Shown here: positions 23,646 through 34,189 of the stretch, piece by piece
Layout of the letters: each line of letters begins with the position of its first letter
How positions within the stretch are numbered: the stretch's first letter is position 1
Assembly: GCA_946699065.1 (NCBI GenBank)
Contig: CAMPDV010000213.1
Location: 124,001-188,000, forward strand
Reading direction: 5' to 3'
Source: Loxodes magnus
Lineage: Eukaryota > Ciliophora > Karyorelictea > Loxodida > Loxodidae
DNA length: 64,000 bases
Translations under genes and position numbers: made by a program
Notes under the pieces: generated by a model
Databases searched by the model: none
What the model was told of the DNA's origin: nothing
The model's input: only the letters and a program-made list of their open reading frames with translations

Positions 23646-24530
23646 TAAGCACCAGGTTAAATTAAAAAAATGGAAAATACTTAAAATTCACTAATTTTAA
23701 CTAGCGACTCTTCTTTAATTGATTATTAAGAAGCTGCAAACTGATAGATCAAACACAGGCAGGTGCATAAAAACCTCCAAATAAAAAAAAAGAAGTTGAT
23801 ACAAATCAAATAAGTAAACATAATAATGGATTTATTTAGAAAATTACTAAATATCTGTAGTCTAAAACTAGAAAATAAATTCTTACGCGTTCCACTGAAA
23901 TCACTTGGAAATTCTCTTCATCGTGGACATCAATTTTGGCATTTACTGAAAGAAAAATAAACCTATAGGTAGAAAACTAGTTTAAATGCCTAATATATTA
24001 CCGCAGAAGATACAAAAAGACCTTCCAAAAAGGCTTTGAAAAATTAAGATATTATCTAAGACACACCGATCTCTTAAGATAAGCTTTCAAATCTGAATTA
24101 AATTTAAATAAAAATATCCTTTTACAATAGACAAAAATTACATAAACTTAAGATTTATTTTTGAATAACAGTAATCAAATTAGATTAAATTGAATGTAAT
24201 AAAAACAGTTAAAAGTAAGACAATAATATTATTTCTGTTAATTCAAAGTATCACTATTATCTGATCTTTAGAATTAAAATAAACAACTATAATAAAATGG
24301 TGGCCCGATAAATGCAATTCAAAACTAAGCAATTAATAATTCGTTTAATGAAATTTAATTTTTTTTAGGTATAAAAGTACTTAAATAGGATATATAAAGA
24401 CTAATAGATAAGAACTTTTTATTAAATGAAAAATTAGATAGTACAGAAACAAAGTAAGAACTAGAAAAATAAACCTTGATAAATAACTAAGAATCATCAA
24501 AAGAATATTATAAAGCATATATTAATAAAA

Positions 24531-24546
24531 TTAATTAGAAATACAA
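24531..24546 (+). repeat. Target-site duplication, left
   Basis: ttaattagaaatacaa, identical to 25485-25500. The uninterrupted site is present once in the second duplicate near 50441-50456. Confidence 0.9.
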
Positions 24547-25484
24547 GGATAAAAAAAAAAATATGGTAGAAGGTTTCAAAAAGGGCTTCTATACCACCTC
24601 TTTCTAAGCTAAAAAGGGAGAGAGGAAGCAGGAAACCTAAATTTCTAAACACCACACGTCATCTTCCAAAACCAAACCTTCTTCTTAAACCATATAGGAG
24701 CAACTCTAAACAACACCCCCCAGACAACCCTAGAAACACTAACATGCAACAATATCGACTGAGGACCTTCCCAAGAAGCAAAAGATTAGTAACTTTCAGG
24801 CCTAGATTAGGACATTCAACCCCTACATGGACCTCGGAGATCTCAATAAAGAACAAATCTTAGGAATGACGAAGGAGGAAATGGCTAAGCTTATCTTAGC
24901 ATTAATAGGAAAAAATAAAGATCTGGAAAAACAGATTGAAGAACTAGCTTAAGAACAGCAAGAACATTTAGAAGATGAGGAAACCCATGCTCCTAGAAAC
25001 TTAAACCAGGCTGCAATGAATATCAGAATTGACGAATTCGATAGGCAGCTGGAACAATTATACGAATCGAATGAAAATATTCATATCAAATTGGAAAAAT
25101 TAGAGACAAGTGTAAAATAATAGGCTATGCAATCTATCCCAATGGAGATCGAATAAGAGAATAATAAGCCAATTGAGTAAACTAAAGAGAAATATTTTAG
25201 GAAAAAATGTTACATCTGCAGGAGAACAGACCACCTATGGAGACGATGCTGGAAGAGAAAGGAGATTTAATAGAAAATATGGAATGACCTAACCTAATTT
25301 TACCCAACCAGGAATGGAGAAATTTATAAGAAGAAAGCAAGCTATATGAAGAGACAACCATTCCGAAAACTTGACAGTGAAGGGAGGAGAAGACCACCTA
25401 GAGATCAAGTTCCTATTGGTTGGATAGGGAAGTAGGAAGCTTTTAAGTAGACGATCCTTCTTTAACACTTTAATTTAATTTAAT
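24547..25484 (+). mobile_element. Gag-only non-LTR-like element with TSD
   Basis: This 938-bp insertion is flanked by a perfect 16-bp target duplication and absent from the otherwise matching site in the second duplicate. It starts with GGATAAAAAAAAAAA and ends in repeated TTTAA units, like the tails of the local LINEs. It has no LTR, terminal inverted repeat or polymerase. The 16-bp TSD plus short-repeat tail point to target-primed reverse transcription, presumably by a LINE enzyme in trans. Its base composition is clearly less AT-rich than its surroundings. Confidence 0.85.
24563..25432 (+). CDS. Gag-like coiled-coil CCHC protein, intact
   Basis: An uninterrupted frame of 290 codons from the ATG at 24563 to the TAG at 25433 (or 295 codons to the TAG at 25448). 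The order is a basic Ser/Thr/Pro-rich head; MDLGDLNKEQILGMTKEEMA; a coiled coil (LIGKNKDLEKQIEELAQEQQ, FDRQLEQLYESNENIH); SIPMEIEQEN; then a zinc knuckle CYICRRTDHLWRRC (C-x2-C-x4-H-x4-C) at about residues 213-226; and a basic arginine-rich tail. This matches a nucleic-acid-binding Gag/ORF1 architecture. Gln is written TAA/TAG several times. Every Trp is TGG and TGA is absent from the frame through the end of the element, so termination must use TAG/TAA or read into the flank. Confidence 0.85.
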
Positions 25485-25500
25485 TTAATTAGAAATACAA
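25485..25500 (+). repeat. Target-site duplication, right
   Basis: ttaattagaaatacaa, matching 24531-24546. Confidence 0.9.
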
Positions 25501-27204
25501 AAAAATAAAAATAGTTACTAAAATTTGCCTTATAATATTATTAGGAAAAGTTATTTAAAAAATAATTAAATATTATAACAGATAAAAAATAACCTATTAA
25601 TAATTTTAAAGTAGAAGATTAAACTGAACAATTTCATTAGATAATGTTACTTATAAAAAATATCTTTCTTTAGTAAAACATAATTAATAACTACTTTATA
25701 AAAATTTTCAATAAAGATTTGAGAGGAATTAGTTTTCATTTTAATCCAAAGTGTAAATAAGAATTCACGAATAATCAGTATAAACAACTTATGTCAATTC
25801 TAAAGAGATAACTGTTTAAACAGATTTTATAATAAAATGTATTGAATAAAGAACTTACACTAACAATAGAGTTTTTATAAATTAAGAAGCGTAAACGCAA
25901 TAGATAAAATTAGAAATTGATCAAACATAAACTGAAGAATCATTATTATATTCAAAATAGAAATATTTAAAATAATAAATTTCATTCTACTAATAGTAAA
26001 TTTCTGGATAACAGCACATTTGGTAACTACTTTAAGAAGTTTGATAATAAAAAACTAATATTGAACTTGAATTAAACTATATTTTTAATTATAATTAATA
26101 ACTAAAATCTTAAAATTAAAAAGTAACTGATTAAGTATAAATATTATAAAACTAACTTTAAATTTTTAACTTTGACTGAGAAAAGAAATATTCTTAGAAA
26201 TCGGATTTATGTAATAATCTTTAATAGAATCTATAACTTAAAGAATTGGATTATTAAAGCATATTAAGTTCATTACATTTGTAAAAAAATAAGTATTTCA
26301 AGATTTTAAAGATGCTTTCACATAAACAAAAATACCTTAACTATAGAATGATTACACACAGGTTGAAATTTAATCCAGTGATTAAAAATTCAAACAGTTA
26401 TTTAGACTTTATACACGGCTACTGGACTACATTTGGATTAAATTTCCTAGTGCGATTTTATTGATTATAAATACATTAAACTGTAGAAATAATATGATAA
26501 AATAAATGAGCTATTAATCAATTTAAAAACTTTTGATAAAGTTGCATCAGAAAAATGTACTTTAATGGAAAATCTGAAATAGAGCCAAATATTAAAATAG
26601 TAAATTTCTTCCAATTTAACATTTCTATCCATAAAATTCTGTGAATAATCTTTTTAGATTTTTAACAACTCTCATTCATAAAATCTAAAATAGTATACTT
26701 AAGAAATTCTTTGGAATAAGATTCTATAAATTAATTAAAGAGAAAATATCCAGATCCATATTTTCCATCTACTAAATAACATATCAATAAATGGAAGAAA
26801 ATTAGGCTTTCATAAAAAATTACAATGTTAATTCAAAATAGCTAAGAGACTTTATATTATCTAACTTTTGAAGAAGAACTAATTTCTAAACTATAATTTA
26901 AAACAGATACGATGTACTTTACTAAGAACTTGATAAAGGATAGATTGACAGTCAAGTAGTTAAAATTAAATTGATAAGAGATTATTAAAGATATATAGCT
27001 GAAAATATCTCTATATTATAATTTAATTTTATGACTAAAATAAATAACATTAAAAAAATAGGTTCATCTTGAAATCAGTGGATAAAAAAAGAAATTTTAA
27101 TTTATGAACCTGGATGAAAGCCGGCTCTTAACTAAATCAACAAGGAAAACAAATTATTTTATATCAATATAATCACTAAAAAAGAAGTAGCTTCAATCAA
27201 ATTA

Positions 27205-29100
27205 AGATTGGATATGTCAACATAAATGGATTAGCAAGTAAACTATATAAAATAGAAAAATTCATAAGAGAAAATAGTATTGACATTTTTTCAATTAATG
27301 AAACTTGGTAAAAACAAGATTTCCATCCAATATTAATATAAGGTTATAGGACTTATTACAAAAATTCAGGAAAAGGAGGAATGTATGTCTAGTTATTAAA
27401 GAAGAACTCAGTAGTACTGAAGAAACTAATATAATTGATGTATCATAGAATCAATTTATCATAGCCAAACTAGATAATATATTTATTACGTCCAGTTACA
27501 TGTCAGATAATAGCTAACTTGAGAAATTAAAAGACCAAGCATATGACTATATTAATTTGCTATTTAATCAATTCCCAAATAACCCACATATTTTAATGGG
27601 AGATTTCAATGCTCCTCTATAAGATTATGGAGATAATCCTAATAATGACTAAGATAATACAAACAGATTCTCGGAATTTCTTATTCAGAAGTATCTTGAA
27701 ATAATAAATAATATGAACAGCAACACTTGCATACATAAAGGAACATATTTTATGTATTGCAATGACTATATTGTAATAAACAATCACCTGAATATTAATC
27801 AATTTGAAAACTTCTAGGCTCATTATAACTAACTATTACTGATCACATACCAATTACGGTAAATTTTCTCTTCAACACAATTCTCTATTAGGACATAATT
27901 ACCTAAAGAAAATATAAAATTAACAGGCTGCAAGACTCTATTGACAGATAAAAACATTAAGAATCTTTTTTTGAAACTTATAATGAATTTTTCAAATTGA
28001 TAGGAATAATTTAGAGGATTAATACTAATGTATTAAACGCAATATATAATATAATCCAGATGAAATATTAGGTTCATTTATTCCAGACCCTAAATATAAT
28101 AAACTTACAAAAGAACTCATAAAGAAGTATATTGAAGCTAAAAGAGCTAATAAAGTATATAAAGAAATTCACGCGTAGTTTGGAAGAATTAATTAATAAG
28201 TAATTCCCTTTTTAAGAACAATTGGTAAACAGGATATTATTATAGAGATTAAGTAACAAGACTATCTGAATGTTATGAAATAGATATTAATAATTAGGAA
28301 TATAATAGTAGCTTTAATACTTTTACAAAATATATTAAAAGTAAGATTCAGCATAAATTTTATGAAGAAACTATTAAAAGACTTAAAAGGATGCCCACTG
28401 CAAAGTTATTTATAGAATAATTAGAATAATAATAATAATTCCCGTAAATTACCTATCCAAAACTAAATAAATAGTATCGAAAAGAAATAATTAGTATATA
28501 CAAACTCAGAACCTAAAGTTACAACTTTTGCAAGGATTTTTAAGACAAACATTATTTAGTTGAGAATTCCATTGTATGTGTGGAGATTTGATTAATTTGA
28601 ACATATTCTGGAATGCGATTGCTATATAGATATGCGAGAATGGTTAAAAGCAAAAATTGGAAAATGCGACATTAGAAATTAATAACCTATGACCAAATTA
28701 TATCAATTAATTTACAAAAAACAAATTAGAATACATTGATCTGTAAATTAAAATTTTCCATAGGATGTTACTTAAAAGGAGATTAGAATTATTCTAATTA
28801 GAAAAAAACTTATAATAAGAAAGTTCTGAGACTAAGGGTAAAGAAGCGAAAGAGCAAGATAAAGATGAAGAGAATAATGAAAATAAGGAAGGAAAAGAAG
28901 AACAAGAAGAAAAAGAAGAAAAAGATGAGCAAGTGGAAGATTAGAATGAATAAAATGATAACGAAGATAATATAACTGAAGAAGAAGATGAATTAGAAAG
29001 TGTTTGAGTTGAAAAACTTTTAAAAACATTATAATATCTTTAATTGAAGGAAGTAATTCCAACAATGAAAAGATGTCTCAAGACTCTTTTAGCTAAATTT
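27205..29100 (+). pseudogene. LINE-B ORF2 lacking reverse transcriptase
   Basis: The endonuclease domain is at 27205-27870: GYVNINGLASKLYKIEKF, FSINETWQKQDF with Trp as TGG where the first LINE has TGA, and ILMGDFNAPLQDYG. The linker follows (GSFIPDPKYNKL, FGRINQQ near 28190). The sequence then jumps to the C-terminal part (NKQYRKEIISIYKLRTQ, CMCGD at about 28580) and a Glu/Lys/Asp-rich tail at 28830-29000. In the first LINE these points are separated by about 1.8 kb that holds the RT. Additional frame changes exist. The product could not reverse transcribe. Confidence 0.8.
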
Positions 29101-29115
29101 AAATTTAAGAACAAC

Positions 29116-30120
29116 ATGTGTAAGAGAAAGATTTACATTAGCTATCTATAAGTCATAAAATATTTCACAAGTGTTGGGAATACTAGTATTTTTACCTTTT
29201 ATTATAATATCAGCAATGCTAGCTCCAATTTAGCAAAAATAATTCTACTTAGTAAAAAAATAAAAATTACACCATTTAGTCTTTATTCTCAAAATCAGAG
29301 CAAAGAAATAAATCTGAAGTAAGATAACTATTTATTAAAAATTAAGAGTTGTCAAGATAATCAAAACTTTGCTTACTTATGAATATTTGCAAATAGATAT
29401 TATAATTGATTATTTCAAAGAGTTTAATAAGCATAACAATATTTAAATAAAAATGTTTATTCTAAGAATGCCTTTAAAGAAATGCAGTCATTTCAACAGT
29501 AAAAAGATTTGTTGATTTAATAAGAGATATATAAAAAGTTTTCTCTTTAATAATATACGCTAAATACAAGAGACATCTAATTTAAGAAACTATTTCGATC
29601 TAAAAACTAATTACTTATACTTATAATTTTAAATATGAACTGAATCATCGATATATCAAATTCAATTTAATAAACTTTGCTTAAGTAGATAGGAATTTGA
29701 TACATTTTAGCACATTTTCAAACCTAATCTTTTTTACAGATATTTAAAAATTTTTTAATAAGCTTTAAATAATTAATGAAAAATAGTGTAAAAAACTTGT
29801 TTTATAAGACCAAAACTATATTAATAAATAGTTTATAAAGATAAGATAATTAAATTAGATAAGTACATAAAAATATTTCATCAATAATATTTAGAAGACC
29901 ATTAGAGATTTTAAGAACTAAAGTGAATAGAAAATAGGTTATATTAAAAACCCATAAACAGATTTAATTAGCTGAAAAATTCTTTATCAAGATGAGAGTG
30001 AAAGAGAACCATGAATGAAATATACAAACTTTTAAATTTAGCGTAATTTGCCTGGTTAAATGCCAATAATTATACAATTATGTCTCAATACTTAAAATAT
30101 TTAAACTCTTATAGTTTATT
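29116..30120 (+). CDS. Putative Q-rich protein, unknown, single frame
   Basis: From the ATG at 29116, just after the LINE-B 3' end, one frame reads as coherent protein for about 335 codons without any frame change. Examples are MCKRKIYISYLQVIKYF, YLWIFANRYYNWLFQRVQQ, SFQQQKDLLIQQEIYKKF, FRRPLEILRTKVNRKQ and AEKFFIKMRVKENHEWN. At least five in-frame TGA codons fall where Trp is plausible. After about 30110 the sequence becomes low-complexity. The first TGA after that is at about 30468, so the end may be at a TAA/TAG. Family unknown. The region is not in the second duplicate. Since open frames are cheap in this code, the claim rests on composition and charge pattern only. Confidence 0.4.
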
Positions 30121-31280
30121 ATTAAGACTTATTATTTAAATTTTTAAATAGTAAATAAGATTTTTTAATTATTAATTTTAAAAAATTAAAATAAATTATT
30201 TTAATAATTATCATTTATTTTAATTATTTTTAAGCTAAAATATGAAAATTTTCTATTATAATTGTTGATATATATATAAATAATAAAAATGATAGGATAA
30301 ATAAAAGTTAATCTTTTAGCACTTATTATTTTAAAGGATAGTTTTAGTTAAAATATGTTTTTAAAGAAATAAAGTAATTTAATTATAGTTAAATATTTTA
30401 TGTAAGTATAATTTTCTTATTATTAGCAAATTAATAATAATGGCTTATATTTAAATTTCTTTAACTGACAATGATAAAATAATTAATTTTACATAATTAT
30501 AATAAGTTTAATTAAATTTATATAAATTAATAATTTATACTTAACTTTAAAATATAATAAAAGTTAGTTAAGATTATTATTATAATTACTTATATTACTT
30601 AGAACTAAAAATTATACATTCATTAAATTTATAATTATTGATAATTCTTTATTAATTTTATTTTATACAGTTATCTCTAAAGATATGTTTAACTATATTT
30701 ACTTTTTAATTTACTAAATTATTGTTTTAATTATTGTAGACATTAATTATTAAATGTGAACTTTTATATTTTTATAATCTAGTAATCAAATGCTTATTGT
30801 TAACCAATTATTTAAAACTCATATCAAAATTATGAAAAGCATCCTCTTTATTAGTTTTAAATTGATACAAAGATAATTAATTCTAGCTAAGCATATAATT
30901 ATTTAATTATTTTATATTTTTGATATAGTATTTTTAATATTAATATCTTACTATTATAAAGGATTATTTTAAACTATATTTTACTATCATTTAGAATTTT
31001 ATATTATTAAAGTAATAAAGCTAAAGTTTCCTTTAGTTTACTTAAAACTTAAATTCCTTTTAAATATTTATTCCTTTATATTATCTATGTTTTATTAATT
31101 ATAGTTAAATAAAGAGTTCATGGCTTAATTAGCAATTTAATTAGTTTTTAGAACTTAAATTTTAATATTTATTTATAAAAATGAATGGTATAAATTAAAG
31201 CTATTTAGTAATAATATTTCAATTTAATAATAGAGTTATTGTATGAAACTGTTTATTTAAATTTTAAATTAAAAGAGTTT
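30121..31280. other. Low-complexity AT-rich DNA
   Basis: Dense TAATTT/AATTTA words, no coding or RNA signal recognised. Not shared with the second duplicate. Confidence 0.5.
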
Positions 31281-31284
31281 TTTT

Positions 31285-31920
31285 GGCATCTATAACTGTA
31301 TGAATTGCTTCCTTTAATTATAGACATTAGTAAATGTTTTTAATGCTTTTTAATTATAATCTTGATCTCATCAATTTTTAATTACTCTTGTTATAGTCTC
31401 TCTTTTATGTTTTCCTTTTTTACTTTTTCCATTTCTAATAATTCTAATCTTCTTGATATAAGTTTCTTGTGAAATATTTTTATTTATAAATCTAAATATC
31501 CCAAATAAGACTTAGGAAAGAAGTTTATAAGTCCTTAATCATATATTATAAAGCGCTTAAGTCATAATTCCCAATATTTTACGATAGTCAATATCTTATA
31601 TTAGAATAGTATATACATCTAAAAATGTGCTAAAATGTATCATACTCTTCACACATACAGTAGGGATTATCAATAGGATAATGACGATCTTAAAGATCTT
31701 TTCTAAAATTATAAGATTGGGTTCTAAGTTTATATATACTGATAATTTCTTGTCTAAATTATTTGTTCAATTTAGTGTAAGTAATTACTAGAAATTGGTT
31801 AAGATACGAAACTGCTTAATATATATTTTAGCTTTTTTCATTCCCTTAAACTTTTGAGTAGCTATATTATAGAAATATTGTTGTATTTTGTCTCTTATAT
31901 ATTTAGTAAAATTTTTTTAA
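31285..31920 (-). pseudogene. LINE 3' fragment, inverted
   Basis: Reverse complement of the first LINE from about 5950 to 6575, including the region of the C-terminal zinc motif and the ACTCTTTTA tail. It faces the next fragment, so at least two insertions or a rearrangement made this junction. Confidence 0.75.
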
Positions 31921-31924
31921 TTGA

Positions 31925-32385
31925 AAGTTTAAAAAAATAAAGCAAAAAGGAAATTTTTACTTCTAAATGAAGATGCTAAAGAAATATTTTCACATACTAA
32001 GAAAATTAAAAACCCTAAAAAAATAAATTAAATGAACTTTAATTAAGAAATCAAAAATAATCCATTGATTCATGCGAGAATTAATTTTTAATAAAAATTT
32101 TAATCTAACTAAATAATATAATTCTCAGTAATTAAAAAATAGATAAAAATTTTATTAAAATATTTATTTTAAAAGCTTTATACTGTAGATAACTTTAGTA
32201 ACTTGAGTATAATATAAGATAGTATTTAGGAAATTAAAGATTATCAACTCTCATATTTATAAGGATTTTATCTTTTTACCATACAAGAAATACAAGAATT
32301 TATAATTGAAATTATGAATGGAAAAGCAGCTGGTCCAGACAGAATAAAAAGTGAACTTCTGAAATATGGTGGATAATATTTGTTT
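31925..32385 (+). pseudogene. LINE ORF2 fragment (start of RT)
   Basis: Parallels the first LINE at about 4145-4530. It reads NGKAAGPDRIKSELLKYGG at its 3' end without the frameshift present in the first LINE. It is cut off after the GG and followed by a run of A and the inverted Gag-like unit. Confidence 0.75.
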
Positions 32386-32389
32386 AAAA

Positions 32390-33243
32390 AAAAAGTTAAA
32401 AAGCTTTGTTAAAGCCTTAGTAGTCAGCCATCTAACCTATTCTATCAGCTTGTCTCCATTAGTTTGTCTTGAATTTCTACTAGACTTAGTTAGGCAGTGT
32501 AGCACTTCATTAGCGCACCATCCTTTAATATTCTGAATAGTTTTCATCTTGAATGTAGCGTTCCTAATTATTTCTCCAAGGATTAAGATTTGAATTAAAG
32601 AATTTTTTTCTATACATTTTTCCGCTTTATGTTGGATATATCCTAAATAGTTTTCTAAAAATATCTTATTTATTCTTTCTTTAAATTTCGCTTAGTTAGT
32701 AGCAGTATTTTCATTGGTGTTATTTATTGCACACGTAGCATTTTATTCTTCTTTTAAACTATTATTCCTGTAACACTTATTTAATTTAAATTTACTACTT
32801 ATTTTAAATAAACGTTTACTGTTTATTTTAATTTGAGGCTTCATTTTCTATTTCCATAGGATCTGATTAATTCTGTTAAATCGAAAATGGCGTACCTGAA
32901 TTTATTATTAAATTTAAAGAATTCTTTGTTCCAGTTTGTTTTCTATTTCTTATTATGATTAATATTGTTTCTCAAGTAAAGACGTTATTAGTTTTTCTAA
33001 TTGTTTTACTTTATCAGTGAGGTATCTATTTTTAAACATAAACTCTTTTAATGACTTAGATAATATTTCTATTTGAGTTTGTGTCGGAAGTTTTTTTAGT
33101 TCTGGATTTCCAAGTGGTTAATGTTCGTCATATCAATCATATTTCTCACTTTCACTCATTGTAATTATTTCGTTTTTTTATTTTTTAGAGAATTTTCCAG
33201 TTTAAATGTTTTGTTCAAAGTTCTGTTATTTCTTAGAAGCCAT
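32390..33243 (-). pseudogene. Gag-like coiled-coil protein, minus strand
   Basis: The ATG is at 33241-33243. The reading runs MASKKQQNFEQNIQTGKF, ESEKYDWYDEHQPLGNPEL, then a coiled coil (TDKVKQLEKLITSLLEKQ), SDPMEIENEASNQNKQQ (in a shifted frame), KERINKIFLENYLGYIQHK, and TIQNIKGWCANEVLHCLTK near the end. The PMEIE words match the intact ORF at 24563. The expected knuckle after them is not visible and two frame changes are needed, so this is a relic of the same family. It lies between a LINE fragment and the E block. Confidence 0.5.
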
Positions 33244-33254
33244 TTTATATTTAA

Positions 33255-34070
33255 TCATAATATTAAAAAATTTTAAAGCGAATTTTTTCATTTACTCAAA
33301 AAGAATTTCAAGATCAAAAAATGTTCTTTCTTCAAAACATTAACAATAATTTTTTTGTCATTTCAAAAATAAATTACCTTATCAAAAATATATTTTTAAA
33401 TCAAAAATAAAAAAATTTTGCAAAAGATTTTCAAATCAAAAAATTTTCCTAAAAAACAAAAAAATGTTTTTATTTTTACAAAATACCATTTCAACAAACA
33501 AGATTTCCAAATTCTATTTTAATATTAAAAAAATTTTTATTCCTATTATTTTCTCAAAAATCTTTTATATTTGGAATTTTTTCTTGAAATTTTATTCCTA
33601 TTTAGGATTTTTTATCCCAAAATAATTAAATTTATTCCTTCCCAGAAATATTTATAAAAAAAAATTTCAAAAAAATTCTTTAAAAAATTCAAAAATTTTT
33701 AAAATTAATTTCCAAATTTTATTTCCAAAACGATTTTAGATAACTATTTCCAAAACGATTTTAGATAACTATTTTCAAAATTATTTTAGAAACGCTTTTC
33801 AAAGAAATTTTAAAACTACTTTCAAAATTTTTATTCCTATTTTAAAATTTTTTATTCTTAAATAAAAAAAATTATTCCTAATTTGAATTTTTATCCCGAA
33901 ATAATTAAATTTATTCCGTCCCAGAAATCTTTGGAAGTGCAAAACGCTGAGAAAAAAACAAATTTTTCATTTTCATGAAATTAATGCTCTAAACCTGAAA
34001 GATAAATGAAATTTATTTTCAGAAAAATTAATTTTCAAATCGGAAACATAAAATATTAAACATAAAAATT
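33255..34070 (-). repeat. Subterminal repeat block E, inverted (unit 2 left edge)
   Basis: Inverted form of 22330-23345. The CCCGAAATAATTAAATTTAT and TCCGTCCCAGAAATCTTTGG words occur at about 33893-33950, and a worn unit at about 33610-33655. Together with arm A2 it forms a left terminal inverted repeat of about 3.7 kb, matched by 46110-49250. Confidence 0.6.
33721..33790. repeat. 25-bp tandem repeat
   Basis: ATTTCCAAAACGATTTTAGA plus TAACT repeats twice perfectly and then a third time with changes. Confidence 0.85.
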
Positions 34071-34189
34071 AAAATTTTATAATATAATAATAAATATTAT
34101 TAAATAATAAATAATAATACATAAATAATAATTAATTATAATAATATTAAATATTAAATATCAATCATAAAAAATAAATAATAAAAAAC

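Larger units (their letters stand above)
23656..27190 (+). pseudogene. LINE-B ORF1, interrupted
   Basis: The ATG at 23656 opens MENTQNSLILTSDSS, parallel to ORF1 at 561. Farther on are Q/K/N-rich stretches such as GISFHFNPKCKQEF and IEFLQIKKRKRNRQNQ (about 25730-25910). The frame changes several times and the Gag-only element splits it at 24547. It reads poorly compared with the endonuclease ORF. Confidence 0.5.
6590..28580 (+). repeat. Tandem segmental duplication, copy 1
   Basis: This stretch recurs in the same order and orientation at about 34190-53545. Examples are the WD40 end at 7000 versus 34665, the hydroxylase at 11053 versus 38854, the plus WD40 start at 20670 versus 47200, and the deleted LINE at 27205 versus 52180. 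Offsets fall from about 27.8 kb to about 25.0 kb because of indels. Alignable middle parts differ by roughly 1-3 percent by eye. Main differences: copy 1 has a Gag-element insertion (24547-25484), copy 2 lacks about 0.9 kb at 13.9-14.8 kb and about 0.64 kb of the E block, and 15.95-17.64 kb is unrelated to its counterpart. Confidence 0.85.
23656..29100 (+). mobile_element. LINE family B, copy 1, RT-deleted and interrupted
   Basis: A LINE related to the one at 0.54 kb but distinct in sequence. The ORF1 start, endonuclease and C-terminal parts are present. The sequence jumps from the linker after the endonuclease (near 28200) to the C-terminal region, so the reverse transcriptase is missing. 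The copy at 49.58-53.55 kb has the same deletion. A Gag-only element (24547-25484) sits in ORF1 of this copy only. The 3' end has ACTCTTTTAGCTAAATTTAAA. Confidence 0.8.

Noticed and set aside
24659-25397. Two minus-strand frames of 65-66 codons
   Set aside because: Antisense to the intact Gag-like ORF, which has a zinc knuckle and coiled coil.
27617-27823. 68-codon minus frame (also 52582-52788) and the 77-codon one at 28832-29065
   Set aside because: Antisense to the LINE endonuclease and to the Glu/Lys-rich LINE tail.
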